Assembly (NCBI RefSeq): GCF_040362915.1
Contig: NZ_AP029612.1
Coordinates: forward strand, 1,116,001 to 1,180,000
Source: Sediminibacterium sp. KACHI17
GTDB taxonomy: Bacteria; Bacteroidota; Bacteroidia; Chitinophagales; Chitinophagaceae
Length of the DNA: 64,000 nt
Direction: 5' to 3'
The notes under the pieces are model-generated. The model had not been told where the DNA came from, did not search any database, and saw nothing but the letters and a program-made list of their open reading frames with translations. Below are positions 1 to 8,665 of the stretch, one piece after another. A program made the translations under genes and the position numbers. Numbering within the stretch: position 1 is the stretch's first letter; the number at the start of each line of letters is the position of its first letter.

Positions 1-132
1 CCTATCATTGTAAGATTACAAGGTACCAATGCTGTTGAAGCGAAGAAACTGATCGATGAAAGTGGATTGAAAGTTCAATCTGCTATTGAACTCAGTGAAG
101 CGGCAGAGCTGGTTAAAAAAGCAGTAGCTTAA
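1..132 (+). CDS. sucC: Succinyl-CoA synthetase beta subunit, C-terminal end (partial)
   Basis: Only the last 43 codons are inside the window; the gene begins to the left. The residues match the conserved end of the ADP-forming succinyl-CoA ligase beta chain, with PIIVRLQGTNA followed by a KKLIDESGLKV segment. The enzyme joins succinyl-CoA hydrolysis to nucleotide triphosphate formation in the citric acid cycle. A clear intrinsic terminator follows 22 bp after the stop. The next gene lies on the other strand, so this is the end of its transcription unit. The call is firm for the family, although the catalytic part is not visible. Confidence 0.88.
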   Translation, partial: PIIVRLQGTNAVEAKKLIDESGLKVQSAIELSEAAELVKKAVA

Positions 133-153
133 TCGAAGCTTTGAAAAAATACA

Positions 154-186
154 AAAGCTCTGGCTAGAAGCCGGAGCTTTTTTTTG
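154..186 (+). terminator. Intrinsic terminator of sucC
   Basis: A 12-bp stem with one mismatch (154-165 against 169-180, three-base loop AGA) runs directly into a tract of T residues. It lies just after the sucC stop and before the convergent SprT-like gene. Confidence 0.85.
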
Positions 187-202
187 CTTGAAACGAGTAA
201 TG

Positions 203-835
203 CTATTGATGTGAATGAATCATTTTAACCTCCATCACTGCGCTGAATGAATAACGCAGTCCTGTAGACAATTCCACACATTCATATCTTTTTCTTCTCA
301 GTTTTCCGCGTCGAAAGACCCGACCATTATCCATCTGGAATAATTCTCCCTCTGCAATATCCGCTACGTGTGCATATCCACTCCTTTGTTGTTTATTGTA
401 TTTCCGAAGTACCAGCAATAAAGCTGTTTCACCATTCGCAGTGGCTGCGGGATTCATGACCGAATACTGCAGCGCCTGTTCAACATCTTCCGGAAATACA
501 CCCAACTGAATAAAATGCAGGAGCAGCTTTGCATAACAGGCTTTCCATTCCGCCCCATGTGCTTCTACCCGATTACGATATTGCTCAAAAGTGAGGAGAT
601 GCGCTAATTCATGTAACAGTGTGATCAAAAACTCATAAGGATTCAGATCACCATTGACCGTGATCCGATGGTTCTTTCCTGCAAATGCATGGCGATAATC
701 GCCCAGTACCGATTTGCGTTTTCTTGTAATGGTAAGATGAACCCGGTACTGTTTGATATAAGCCACAACTTCCTCAAAACTACCTTCGGGAAGAAATGCG
801 GCCAATGCCTGCATGGGATGTTCAGATACGGGCAT
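203..835 (-). CDS. SprT-like zinc metalloprotease-fold protein
   Basis: A 210-residue soluble protein with the SprT-family zinc site: HELAH at residues 75-79 and a third ligand in the AHGAEW motif near residue 93. The SprT/Spartan fold covers DNA-protein crosslink proteases in eukaryotes and uncharacterised bacterial homologues, so the substrate here is unknown. The C-terminal half is basic and could bind nucleic acid; that is inference. The start overlaps the end of the AtpI-like gene by 14 bp, which suggests translational coupling at the end of a four-gene minus-strand unit. It converges on sucC. Confidence 0.8.
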   Translation of the reverse strand: MPVSEHPMQALAAFLPEGSFEEVVAYIKQYRVHLTITRKRKSVLGDYRHAFAGKNHRITVNGDLNPYEFLITLLHELAHLLTFEQYRNRVEAHGAEWKACYAKLLLHFIQLGVFPEDVEQALQYSVMNPAATANGETALLLVLRKYNKQQRSGYAHVADIAEGELFQMDNGRVFRRGKLRRKRYECVELSTGLRYSFSAVMEVKMIHSHQ

Positions 836-1220
836 TCTTTTTGGGATTCTGCCTTAAGAATAAACGAACTTCAATCCAGGTATAGACTACGTACAACCCA
901 AGGGCTGCATAGATCGAATACACACTTTTATCTTTTCCTACCATGGACAGATAAATGATTAGTGCGGCGCCAAACCCGAGCAATTTCAAACCCATACCCG
1001 CCATCACAGCACGTACGATTGCATTGGGATTCGGATTTTTAGATGCATTCAGTTGCATCAATAGCCCAACCAACGAGAACAAGAACAGTAAAATATTCGC
1101 AATGATCAATACATCTTGCTTCATTCCCCATGCAGCAATCTTCTTATCTCCTACGATCGTGAGCGCATTGACGATCAAAAAGAATAAAACAAGTGGTCTG
1201 ATTTTTTTTCCCATAATCAT
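822..1220 (-). CDS. AtpI-like four-helix membrane protein
   Basis: A 132-residue protein with four predicted membrane helices (about 10-23, 37-57, 70-93 and 101-122) and little soluble sequence. Its place directly after an AtpZ-like gene, with an ATGA overlap, is the usual Bacteroidota context of the ATP synthase accessory protein at the head of atp operons. The family assignment rests mainly on topology and context. A second ATG two codons downstream is an alternative start. No F0 genes follow; the next gene is the SprT homologue. Confidence 0.55.
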   Translation of the reverse strand: MIMGKKIRPLVLFFLIVNALTIVGDKKIAAWGMKQDVLIIANILLFLFSLVGLLMQLNASKNPNPNAIVRAVMAGMGLKLLGFGAALIIYLSMVGKDKSVYSIYAALGLYVVYTWIEVRLFLRQNPKKNARI

Positions 1221-1435
1221 TTCTTTGATGTACCTGACGTATCTCTGACCAGTTTGATCAGTGTTCCAGCCAATGCCAATAACGGCAAAAGCCAGATCAA
1301 TACAGGTTTTGAAAAGCTAAAATATTGATCTGCCCACTTTCCACCATATATGGTTATACACAACAATATGATCAATTGTGTGGCGAGTGAAGCATAGCTA
1401 AGTAAGGTTTTATCAGGACGTTGATCGGATGCCAT
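1217..1435 (-). CDS. AtpZ/AtpI family protein
   Basis: A 72-residue protein with two membrane helices (about 16-34 and 45-64) and a glycine-rich turn near GGKWADQYF. This is the pattern of the AtpZ/AtpI family, small proteins encoded upstream of F0F1 ATP synthase genes and linked to ion handling or c-ring assembly. Its start overlaps the stop of the upstream gene (TAATG) and its stop overlaps the downstream start (ATGA), so the three genes are probably co-translated. No ATP synthase subunit is present in the window. Confidence 0.7.
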   Translation of the reverse strand: MASDQRPDKTLLSYASLATQLIILLCITIYGGKWADQYFSFSKPVLIWLLPLLALAGTLIKLVRDTSGTSKK

Positions 1436-1830
1436 TATTCGCTCGATATATCTGTCTTGGGAATGGCCAGAGAAATGGTGTCTAGTTGAGAAGGGGTATC
1501 TCCTGCCAGTACTTTTTTTACTCCATCGATATATTGTTCCTTATATCGGATCGCTTGCTCCAGTGAGTCGGTACGCATTTTCAGCATTTGAAGTGCGGCC
1601 CTGCTTTCACGAGTTCCATAACCCGGTATATAATATTTCAATGGAGAAAAAGCGATCAATGCAATGGTAAGTCCGACCAATAATACGAATACAGTACTCA
1701 ATCCTATATACACACTGAGACGTGATAATCGGAAAGTGACCACTTCTTCATACGTATCATCATTCATCACTACGAGACGATAGTTATTTCTGATACGCTT
1801 AAGATTATTATTACTATCGGAATTGACCAT
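1435..1830 (-). CDS. Single-pass membrane stub resembling the N-terminus of M23 peptidases
   Basis: A 131-residue protein with a basic N-terminal part (RNNYRLVVMNDDTYEEV), one membrane helix at about 40-62 and a short periplasmic tail with a possible coiled coil (90-110). The N-terminal pattern resembles Bacteroidota M23/LytM envelope peptidases, which have the same cytoplasmic motif and helix but continue into a LytM zinc domain. Here the reading frame stops about 70 residues after the helix and no peptidase domain follows. It is the first gene of the minus-strand unit that includes the AtpZ- and AtpI-like genes. Function is unknown. Confidence 0.6.
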   Translation of the reverse strand: MVNSDSNNNLKRIRNNYRLVVMNDDTYEEVVTFRLSRLSVYIGLSTVFVLLVGLTIALIAFSPLKYYIPGYGTRESRAALQMLKMRTDSLEQAIRYKEQYIDGVKKVLAGDTPSQLDTISLAIPKTDISSE

Positions 1831-1913
1831 AGACTAAAATCAGGTTAAAGGTAATGATGAATTAGGTTTTCAGCGCTGCCGAAAGGGAAATAACTGTATT
1901 TTTAAGTGATTTT

Positions 1914-4856
1914 ATGCAGATCTACCATCGAATAAGATTTTCCGGGATGATTTTACGTTCTATTCTACCATGCTTGTCACTGATTTTTCTGTTTTTAACC
2001 GGAGAAATCGTGGCGCAGCCTTATTCCACCATCGAACTCAAAAAGGAAAAGCCTTATGAGAACCGGACATTACCCTCGGAAAAATCAGGCAATAAAAAAT
2101 TCACTCTTCCCAAGCGTATCTATAACAATACAGTTACTCATTTCAACTATTATTTCAATGCGAACCAGCGCATGAACGAGATCGTTGACAGAGCCACTGA
2201 ATCGCACCGAGATGATTACACACAATTACTATCTTTTTATGATTACGATCTTGAAACCACAGCACAAGATCAAATTGATACCGTGTTGTATAAATGCACA
2301 GCAGGTATTTTACTGCATGATCTAAGAAGTGATTGGGTAGATAATCTGTACCTGCTCATGGGCAAAGCCTATCTCTTCAGAAAAGATTTTGATTCTGCAC
2401 TGCATGTGTTTCAATATATCAATTATGCATTTGCGCCTAAAGACGATGGCTATGATGTGCCAATTGGAAGTAATGTCAGCAATTCCGGAGGTATTTTTTC
2501 GATTTCTACCAACGAGAAAAGAAATCTCTGGAAGAAAATGACTACTACACTTCCCAGCAGAAATGAAAGTTTTCTCTGGATGGCCCGCACTTATATTGAA
2601 CAAGATAAAACAGCGGAAGCTGCAGGATTAATCGCCCTATTAAGAAGTGATGCATTATTCCCAGCCCGTTTACAAGCTGAACTGGATGAAGCAAGTGCCT
2701 ATCTGTTTTATAAACTCAATGCTTATGACAGCGCAGCTTTTTATCTGACCCGTTCCCTGAAAAAAGGAAATGATCTTCAGGATAAAGCAAGAACCTATTA
2801 CCTGGCTGCTCAACTGTATGAAAAAGCCAATAAAAATAGCGATGCCATCAAAAATTTTACAGAAGCGATCCGTCATGCAAAAGATCCTTTCATGGAAGTG
2901 TATGCAAGATTGAACATCGCTGCTCTTGCAACCGGTGAGAAAGACAATGCCTTACAAGAGAACCTGAACGAGTTACTAAAAATGGCAAAAAAAGATAAGT
3001 ATGATGTGTATCGCGATATCATTTATTATGCCGCTGCAAAACTGGAATTGAGCAGAAAAGCCTATCCGGCTGCTCAACAGTTGCTATTAAAAAGTGTAGC
3101 CCTCAGCAGCGACAATCCGATTCAAAAACAAAAGAGTTTTTTGTTATTGGGTGACTTGAATTATGACCGCAAATCATACAGTCAATCTTTCCGTTTTTAT
3201 GATAGTGTAGAAGCCAGACTATTACCTGATGATGAAAAATCAAGAATTGAAACACGCAAACCGGCGCTACAACTTATCAGCATCAATGAAGAAAATATTG
3301 CACGTGAAGACAGTGTTCAGAAGATAGCAGCGTTAACTGAAACTGCCAGAACTGACTACCTTAAAAAATTACTGCGCCAGATCAGAAAAGAAAGAGGCAT
3401 CAAAGAAACTGAAGAACCTTCTTTCGGTGCAGATCTTGCAGTTGATTCCAAAAACACAGGTGATCTTTTTGGTAACAATAACGCCGATTTTTATTTCTTG
3501 AACAGTAACCTGAAGAGTCGGGGTTTCAGCGAGTTTAGCAAACGCTGGGGTAATAGACCGAATGTAGATAATTGGAGAAGACAATCGGCGCTTGATAAGA
3601 TCATCTCTACACAACAAACACAAGCTGCCGTATCTCAGGATGGAAAAGCAGCACCTAAAAAAGAAGAACTGAGTCTTGAATCCTTGACAAATGCCATTCC
3701 GCTCACACAGGAACAGATGGAACTATCTAATACCATCATCATTCGGGCATTGCTGGATAATGGAAAGATATTCCAACAACAATTAGACGATTATCCTTCT
3801 GCCATTGAAGTATATGAAGAACTGCTCAGGCGTTTTCCGCAATCGACAGAAGCAGAAGAAGCCAGTTTCTTATTGATGCAGTGTTATCGTAAAAATAATA
3901 ACCAAAAAGCTGCAGACTCATTATCACAGGTATTCAACCGTCAATATTCGGATAGTAAGTTTTTGTATGGTAATACGAGCAATCTTCGACAGCAAGATCC
4001 CAAAGACAAATTGTACGATAACATTTACAACCTTTTTATTGAAGGGAAATTTGATGCAGCCATCAAAGCCAAAAAACAAGCTGAACAAACCCTGAATAAT
4101 TCACAATGGACGCCGCAGCTGCTGTACATTGAATCGATCTATTATATAAAAGAACGTAATGACAGCACAGCGATCAATCGACTTGAACAATTGATCAACA
4201 ATTTCCCGAGTTCCCCTTTAGCAGAAAAAGCGGGCACCATGATCGATGTGATCAAAAGAAGAGGAGAAATTGAAACATATTTATCCGGCTTGAATATTGA
4301 GCGGCCTGTAGAAACGGTTACACGATCAGTAGATCTTTCCGGACCGGCCAATGTGATCACTACCACTCCTCAACGCAAAGACAGTGCTGCACCTGCCATC
4401 AAAGACCTGAAGCAAACACCGGGTTTAAATATTACCAATGCTGTCAAATCTCCGGTACAGACCATTGAACTGGATTACGAGTTTGTTGCCACCGATACGC
4501 AATATGCTGCTGTGGTGTTAACAAAAGTGGATGGTATGTTTATTGGGGAAGCAAGGAATGCTTTTAATAGATTTAATCAGGAACGATATTTCAATCGCAG
4601 ATTAGGTATCATCACTCAACCAGTAGTTCCGGAGATCCAACTTCTATTGATCGGTCCTTTTAAAGATGCGAATGAAGCTGTCGGCTATACAGATGTGGTA
4701 AAGCCATTGGCAGCCAGCCGTATCCTACCTTGGTTAAGTGCTGATAAATATGGGTTTTTGATTATCAGTCCGGCCAATTTACGGATCCTACAAACCAAAA
4801 AAGATGCGGGTGCTTATAGAGCCTTCCTGCAAAAAATATTACCCGATAAATTTTAA
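1914..4856 (+). CDS. porW: PorW/SprE-like type IX secretion TPR protein
   Basis: A 980-residue exported protein made largely of tetratricopeptide-type helices. The region KCTAGILLHDLRSDWVDNLY followed by a GKAYLFRKDFDSA segment (about residues 128-165) is characteristic of PorW/SprE, needed for type IX secretion and gliding in Bacteroidota. Further TPR-like helices cover about 210-480 and 590-700, and a separate conserved C-terminal domain covers about 850-980. The N-terminus has a hydrophobic signal ending near VAQ but no clear lipobox cysteine, whereas characterised PorW/SprE proteins are lipoproteins. The first ATG gives the full signal. It is followed by the penicillin-binding protein gene on the same strand. 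Confidence 0.85.
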   Translation: MQIYHRIRFSGMILRSILPCLSLIFLFLTGEIVAQPYSTIELKKEKPYENRTLPSEKSGNKKFTLPKRIYNNTVTHFNYYFNANQRMNEIVDRATESHRDDYTQLLSFYDYDLETTAQDQIDTVLYKCTAGILLHDLRSDWVDNLYLLMGKAYLFRKDFDSALHVFQYINYAFAPKDDGYDVPIGSNVSNSGGIFSISTNEKRNLWKKMTTTLPSRNESFLWMARTYIEQDKTAEAAGLIALLRSDALFPARLQAELDEASAYLFYKLNAYDSAAFYLTRSLKKGNDLQDKARTYYLAAQLYEKANKNSDAIKNFTEAIRHAKDPFMEVYARLNIAALATGEKDNALQENLNELLKMAKKDKYDVYRDIIYYAAAKLELSRKAYPAAQQLLLKSVALSSDNPIQKQKSFLLLGDLNYDRKSYSQSFRFYDSVEARLLPDDEKSRIETRKPALQLISINEENIAREDSVQKIAALTETARTDYLKKLLRQIRKERGIKETEEPSFGADLAVDSKNTGDLFGNNNADFYFLNSNLKSRGFSEFSKRWGNRPNVDNWRRQSALDKIISTQQTQAAVSQDGKAAPKKEELSLESLTNAIPLTQEQMELSNTIIIRALLDNGKIFQQQLDDYPSAIEVYEELLRRFPQSTEAEEASFLLMQCYRKNNNQKAADSLSQVFNRQYSDSKFLYGNTSNLRQQDPKDKLYDNIYNLFIEGKFDAAIKAKKQAEQTLNNSQWTPQLLYIESIYYIKERNDSTAINRLEQLINNFPSSPLAEKAGTMIDVIKRRGEIETYLSGLNIERPVETVTRSVDLSGPANVITTTPQRKDSAAPAIKDLKQTPGLNITNAVKSPVQTIELDYEFVATDTQYAAVVLTKVDGMFIGEARNAFNRFNQERYFNRRLGIITQPVVPEIQLLLIGPFKDANEAVGYTDVVKPLAASRILPWLSADKYGFLIISPANLRILQTKKDAGAYRAFLQKILPDKF

Positions 4857-4930
4857 CGACCCTGAAGAGGAGCTTCACCAACTCTTCTTTAGCTTTACGA
4901 CCTGTTATTAGTAACCATTTATTGCTGATT

Positions 4931-7330
4931 ATGTCAAAATCTGTTCGCATTTTCTGGCGCATTTTTTTCTGGACGCTGGGTGGAGGTTTGGTCTTCTTGT
5001 TGATGATCAACTTTGGTCTATTAGGAAGAATGCCCTCGATCAATGATATTGAAAATCCAACTGCCTCATTGGCCAGTCAGGTGTATGCACAGGATGGTAC
5101 GCTGATGGGAAAATACTATCTGGAAGATCGTATCAATGTACAATACAAAGATATCAGCAAGCATGTTGTGAATGCTTTGGTTGCAACTGAAGATGAACGT
5201 TTCTATGATCACAGCGGTATCGACCCTCGTTCATTGGGAAGGGCATTGATCTTTTTAGGAAGAGAAGGAGGTGCCAGTACCATTACCATGCAAACCGCAA
5301 AAAACCTATTTACAGACAACTGGGGTACGCGTAATATTTTTCTTCGCATCATCCAGAAGATAAAAGAGTCTGTGATCGCGGTAAAACTTGAACGCAATTT
5401 TACCAAGGAAGAGATCATTACCATCTATTTGAATACTGTTGCATTTGGAGACAATGTCTTTGGCATACGTAATGCGGCCAAAACTTTCTTCCAAAAAGAA
5501 CCAGACAGATTGAACATTGAAGAGTCTGCTGTTTTGATCGGTATGTTGAAAGGTGCTACGATCTATAACCCCAGAAGAAATCCGAAACTGGCATTGGACA
5601 GAAGAAATACCGTGATCAATCAAATGGTTCGGAATGAATACCTGACGGAAGCAGAAGCCGCTATTTTGAAAAGAAAGCCTATCGAACTGAATTATAAAAA
5701 ACTGGATGAAACAGCAGGTCTCGGCCCCTACTTCCGAATGATCTTAGGCGAGGAAATGAAAAAGTGGTGTAAGGAAAATAAAAAAAGCAACGGCGATAAT
5801 TACAATCTGTACCGCGATGGCTTGAAGATCTATACCACCATCAATCCCAGAATGCAGCAATATGCTGAAGAAGCGGTTGCAAAGCATATGAACTATATGC
5901 AAAAGCTTTTCAATACACAAGCCAATATCCGAAACGGAAGTATCTGGAAGGGATATGAGAATGTATTGGAAACAGCCATGAAACAAAGTGATCGCTGGAG
6001 AAATTTAGACAGAGAAGGAATGAGTGCGGAAGAGATCAGAAAAACATTCTTCGAAAAGACCCCGATGCGTGTATTTGCTTATAACAGTAGTCGTGAGACG
6101 GATACCACCATGACACCTTATGACTCGATCCGTTATCACAGGCAAATGTTACAAGCAGGTTTTATGGTGATGGATCCATTAACTGGCGAGATCAAAGCAT
6201 GGGTTGGTGGCATTGGATTCAAGTCATTCAAATATGATCACGTTAACTTCAATACAAAACGTCAGGTAGGTTCTACCATGAAGCCTTTGTTGTATAGTTT
6301 GGCAATCGAAGAAGCTGGATTCACACCCAATACAACCGTCTATGATGAACAACAAAGTTTTGGTCAGTATGGATTGGTACCTGCTACCAGCAGATCTTGT
6401 CAGGGTGGCGCTATGCCAATGGCTTCTGCACTTGCTTTTTCAAGAAACTGTGCATCCGCCTATATCATGAAGCAGTTAGATGGTGAAGGGAATAACGGAG
6501 CGAAGCGATTGGTAGATTTCTTAGAGCGCTGTGATTTTAAAACCAAGATCGAGCCTTATCCTTCTATTGCATTGGGTTCCTGTGAAATTTCATTGTACGA
6601 AATGATGCAGGGCTTCAGCATGTTCCCGGGCAGGGGCTTTAATGTAAAGCCAATGTATATCACCAGAATAGAAGACAGAAACGGAAATGTATTGGCCACA
6701 TTCACTCCAAAAAGAAAAGAGGTGATCAGCGAAGTGACCGCTTATTCTGTGGTGAAGATGATGCAGGGAACAGTGCAAGTAGGTACAGGACGGGGTATCT
6801 GGGGCTATGGCATGCCTGCTGTTGAGAACGCAGGAAAGACCGGAACCACGAATGAAAACAGTGATGGTTGGTTTATGGGATATACACCACAGTTAATGGG
6901 TGGTGCATGGGTAGGTGCTGATGATCGCTTTATACACTTCAATAAAGAAAGTGCGAATGGACAAGGGGGAAGAGCTGCGATGCCGATATGGGCATACTTC
7001 TTTGCAAAAGCTGCTGCAGATCCGAATTGTGGTATTGACAAAAGTGCAACTTTTGTTAAACCTGATGTGATGAGCAACGATATTGTGATTGATTATCTCA
7101 ATGACTCAACACCAATATTAGGTGGCGAAGGAGAAGATGTTGGAACGGGTACTTCCGAAGATTATGAGATCCCGCAGAATATCAAGTTGGAAGATATTGG
7201 TGCAGAATCAGACATTAAACCAGCTACACCTAAAACACCGGAGAAAAAAGATACAAAAGGAAATACACCGCCCCCACCGGCAGAAAAACCAAAAGCCGTA
7301 CTGCCTAAAAAGCCGGGTGGTGGAAAATAG
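4931..7330 (+). CDS. Bifunctional penicillin-binding protein 1A
   Basis: A class A penicillin-binding protein that polymerises glycan strands and crosslinks peptides in the periplasm. One membrane helix lies near residues 10-32. The glycosyltransferase domain has EDERFYDHSGID near residue 80. The transpeptidase domain has the three active-site motifs: STMK (about 447), SRN (about 503) and KTGTT (about 635). The C-terminal 80 residues are rich in proline, lysine and acidic residues and look disordered. The ATG at 4931 is preferred to an in-frame TTG nine bases upstream. The HAD gene follows after 16 bp. Confidence 0.93.
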   Translation: MSKSVRIFWRIFFWTLGGGLVFLLMINFGLLGRMPSINDIENPTASLASQVYAQDGTLMGKYYLEDRINVQYKDISKHVVNALVATEDERFYDHSGIDPRSLGRALIFLGREGGASTITMQTAKNLFTDNWGTRNIFLRIIQKIKESVIAVKLERNFTKEEIITIYLNTVAFGDNVFGIRNAAKTFFQKEPDRLNIEESAVLIGMLKGATIYNPRRNPKLALDRRNTVINQMVRNEYLTEAEAAILKRKPIELNYKKLDETAGLGPYFRMILGEEMKKWCKENKKSNGDNYNLYRDGLKIYTTINPRMQQYAEEAVAKHMNYMQKLFNTQANIRNGSIWKGYENVLETAMKQSDRWRNLDREGMSAEEIRKTFFEKTPMRVFAYNSSRETDTTMTPYDSIRYHRQMLQAGFMVMDPLTGEIKAWVGGIGFKSFKYDHVNFNTKRQVGSTMKPLLYSLAIEEAGFTPNTTVYDEQQSFGQYGLVPATSRSCQGGAMPMASALAFSRNCASAYIMKQLDGEGNNGAKRLVDFLERCDFKTKIEPYPSIALGSCEISLYEMMQGFSMFPGRGFNVKPMYITRIEDRNGNVLATFTPKRKEVISEVTAYSVVKMMQGTVQVGTGRGIWGYGMPAVENAGKTGTTNENSDGWFMGYTPQLMGGAWVGADDRFIHFNKESANGQGGRAAMPIWAYFFAKAAADPNCGIDKSATFVKPDVMSNDIVIDYLNDSTPILGGEGEDVGTGTSEDYEIPQNIKLEDIGAESDIKPATPKTPEKKDTKGNTPPPPAEKPKAVLPKKPGGGK

Positions 7331-7346
7331 TTGAAAGAGAACCTAT

Positions 7347-8033
7347 ATGAATTCATTGAAAGTTATTGCCTTTGACGCAGATGATACTTTGTGGGTGAAT
7401 GAACCCTATTTCAGAGAAACCGAGGATCGATTCTGTGAGTTATTAGAAGATTATTTGCCGCATCATTCAGTTGCACGTGAATTATTACATACTGAGATCA
7501 AGAATATCAGCTTGTATGGTTATGGTGTGAAAGGATTTATGCTGAGCATGATCGAAACCGCATTGGAAGTATCTAATAAAACTGTTCCCGTTGAGATCAT
7601 CGAAAAATGTATCCAATTGGGTAAAGAATTATTGGACAAGCCGATGGTTTTACTGGAAGGCGTTGAAGAAGTATTAGCAGCACTTAAAGGAAAATATCGC
7701 TTGGTTGTTGCAACCAAAGGTGACTTATTGGACCAGGAAAGAAAGCTGATCAAATCAGGACTTTCATATTATTTTCATCATATAGAAATCATGTCGGAAA
7801 AGAAGGAGGCTGATTATCAAAAACTGATCAAGCATCTGGATATTGCGCCCGAATCATTTATGATGTTGGGTAATTCATTAAAGTCGGATGTGATTCCAGT
7901 GTTAGCATTGAATGGTCATGCTGTTCATATTCCTTATCATACTACCTGGGCACATGAAACGGTGGATGGTGATATCAAACATCCTAATTTTAGGCAAGTG
8001 AATGCCATTAAAGAAGTTTTATCTTTCCTTTAG
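7347..8033 (+). CDS. HAD-superfamily hydrolase
   Basis: A 228-residue protein with the HAD catalytic motif FDADDTLW (nucleophile Asp10, acid/base Asp12). Motif II is near ATKGD and motif III/IV near GNSLKSDVIP. The helical cap lies between motifs I and II, as in subfamily I enzymes such as phosphoglycolate phosphatase and haloacid dehalogenase. The substrate cannot be read from the sequence. It sits 16 bp after the PBP1A stop and 2 bp before the next gene, so these three genes probably share a transcript. Confidence 0.85.
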   Translation: MNSLKVIAFDADDTLWVNEPYFRETEDRFCELLEDYLPHHSVARELLHTEIKNISLYGYGVKGFMLSMIETALEVSNKTVPVEIIEKCIQLGKELLDKPMVLLEGVEEVLAALKGKYRLVVATKGDLLDQERKLIKSGLSYYFHHIEIMSEKKEADYQKLIKHLDIAPESFMMLGNSLKSDVIPVLALNGHAVHIPYHTTWAHETVDGDIKHPNFRQVNAIKEVLSFL

Positions 8034-8035
8034 TC

Positions 8036-8662
8036 ATGAAAACACTACTTGACATAGAAAACTGGAATCGTAAAGACCAGTTTCATTTTTTTAACCAATT
8101 TGAAGAGCCCTTTTTTGGTCTTACGATACAAATAGATTGTACTGAAGCCTATGCAAAGGCTAAAGCGAGTGGATATTCTTTCTTTTTATATTACCTGCAC
8201 TTGTCATTGAAAGCGGCCAATCAAATCGAACCTTTCAGGTATAGGATCTCTGATGGCAACGTGTATCTGTATGATAAGGTGAATGCCTCTCCCACCATTA
8301 ACAGACCGGATGGTACTTTTGGTTTCTCGTATATGGATTATCATCCTGACTTTGAAAATTTTGCTGAAGCCGCAAAGACGACCATGGAAGAAGTAAGAAA
8401 TAGTAAGGGCTTGATCCCTGCTGTTTCCGGAGAAAATGTGATCCACTATTCATCGATCCCATGGATCAATTTTACCAGTTTGTCTCATGCCAGAAGTTTT
8501 TCTTTTAAAGATTCTTGTCCAAAGATCTCATTTGGTAAAATGACTGAAGTGAATGGCAGAAAACAGATGCCCATCTCCATTCATGTTCATCATGCATTGA
8601 TGGATGGTTTCCATGTTGGACAATACATTGACCTTTATCAAGCGTTATTATCAGACCAATAA
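8036..8662 (+). CDS. Chloramphenicol-acetyltransferase-fold protein
   Basis: A 208-residue protein of the type A chloramphenicol acetyltransferase family. The catalytic histidine motif HHALMDGFH is at 185-193 and the trimer-type residues near SIPWINFTSLSHA are conserved. Classical resistance enzymes have the same length and HHxxxDG motif. This copy is chromosomal, sits between housekeeping genes and shows no mobile context, so it may acylate a different substrate. It starts 2 bp after the HAD gene. It converges on porQ with only 3 bp between the stops and no visible terminator. Confidence 0.82.
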   Translation: MKTLLDIENWNRKDQFHFFNQFEEPFFGLTIQIDCTEAYAKAKASGYSFFLYYLHLSLKAANQIEPFRYRISDGNVYLYDKVNASPTINRPDGTFGFSYMDYHPDFENFAEAAKTTMEEVRNSKGLIPAVSGENVIHYSSIPWINFTSLSHARSFSFKDSCPKISFGKMTEVNGRKQMPISIHVHHALMDGFHVGQYIDLYQALLSDQ

Positions 8663-8665
8663 GAT

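Noticed and set aside
12..132. Other small frames in the sucC fragment
   Set aside because: They are shadows of the sucC reading frame without start signals.
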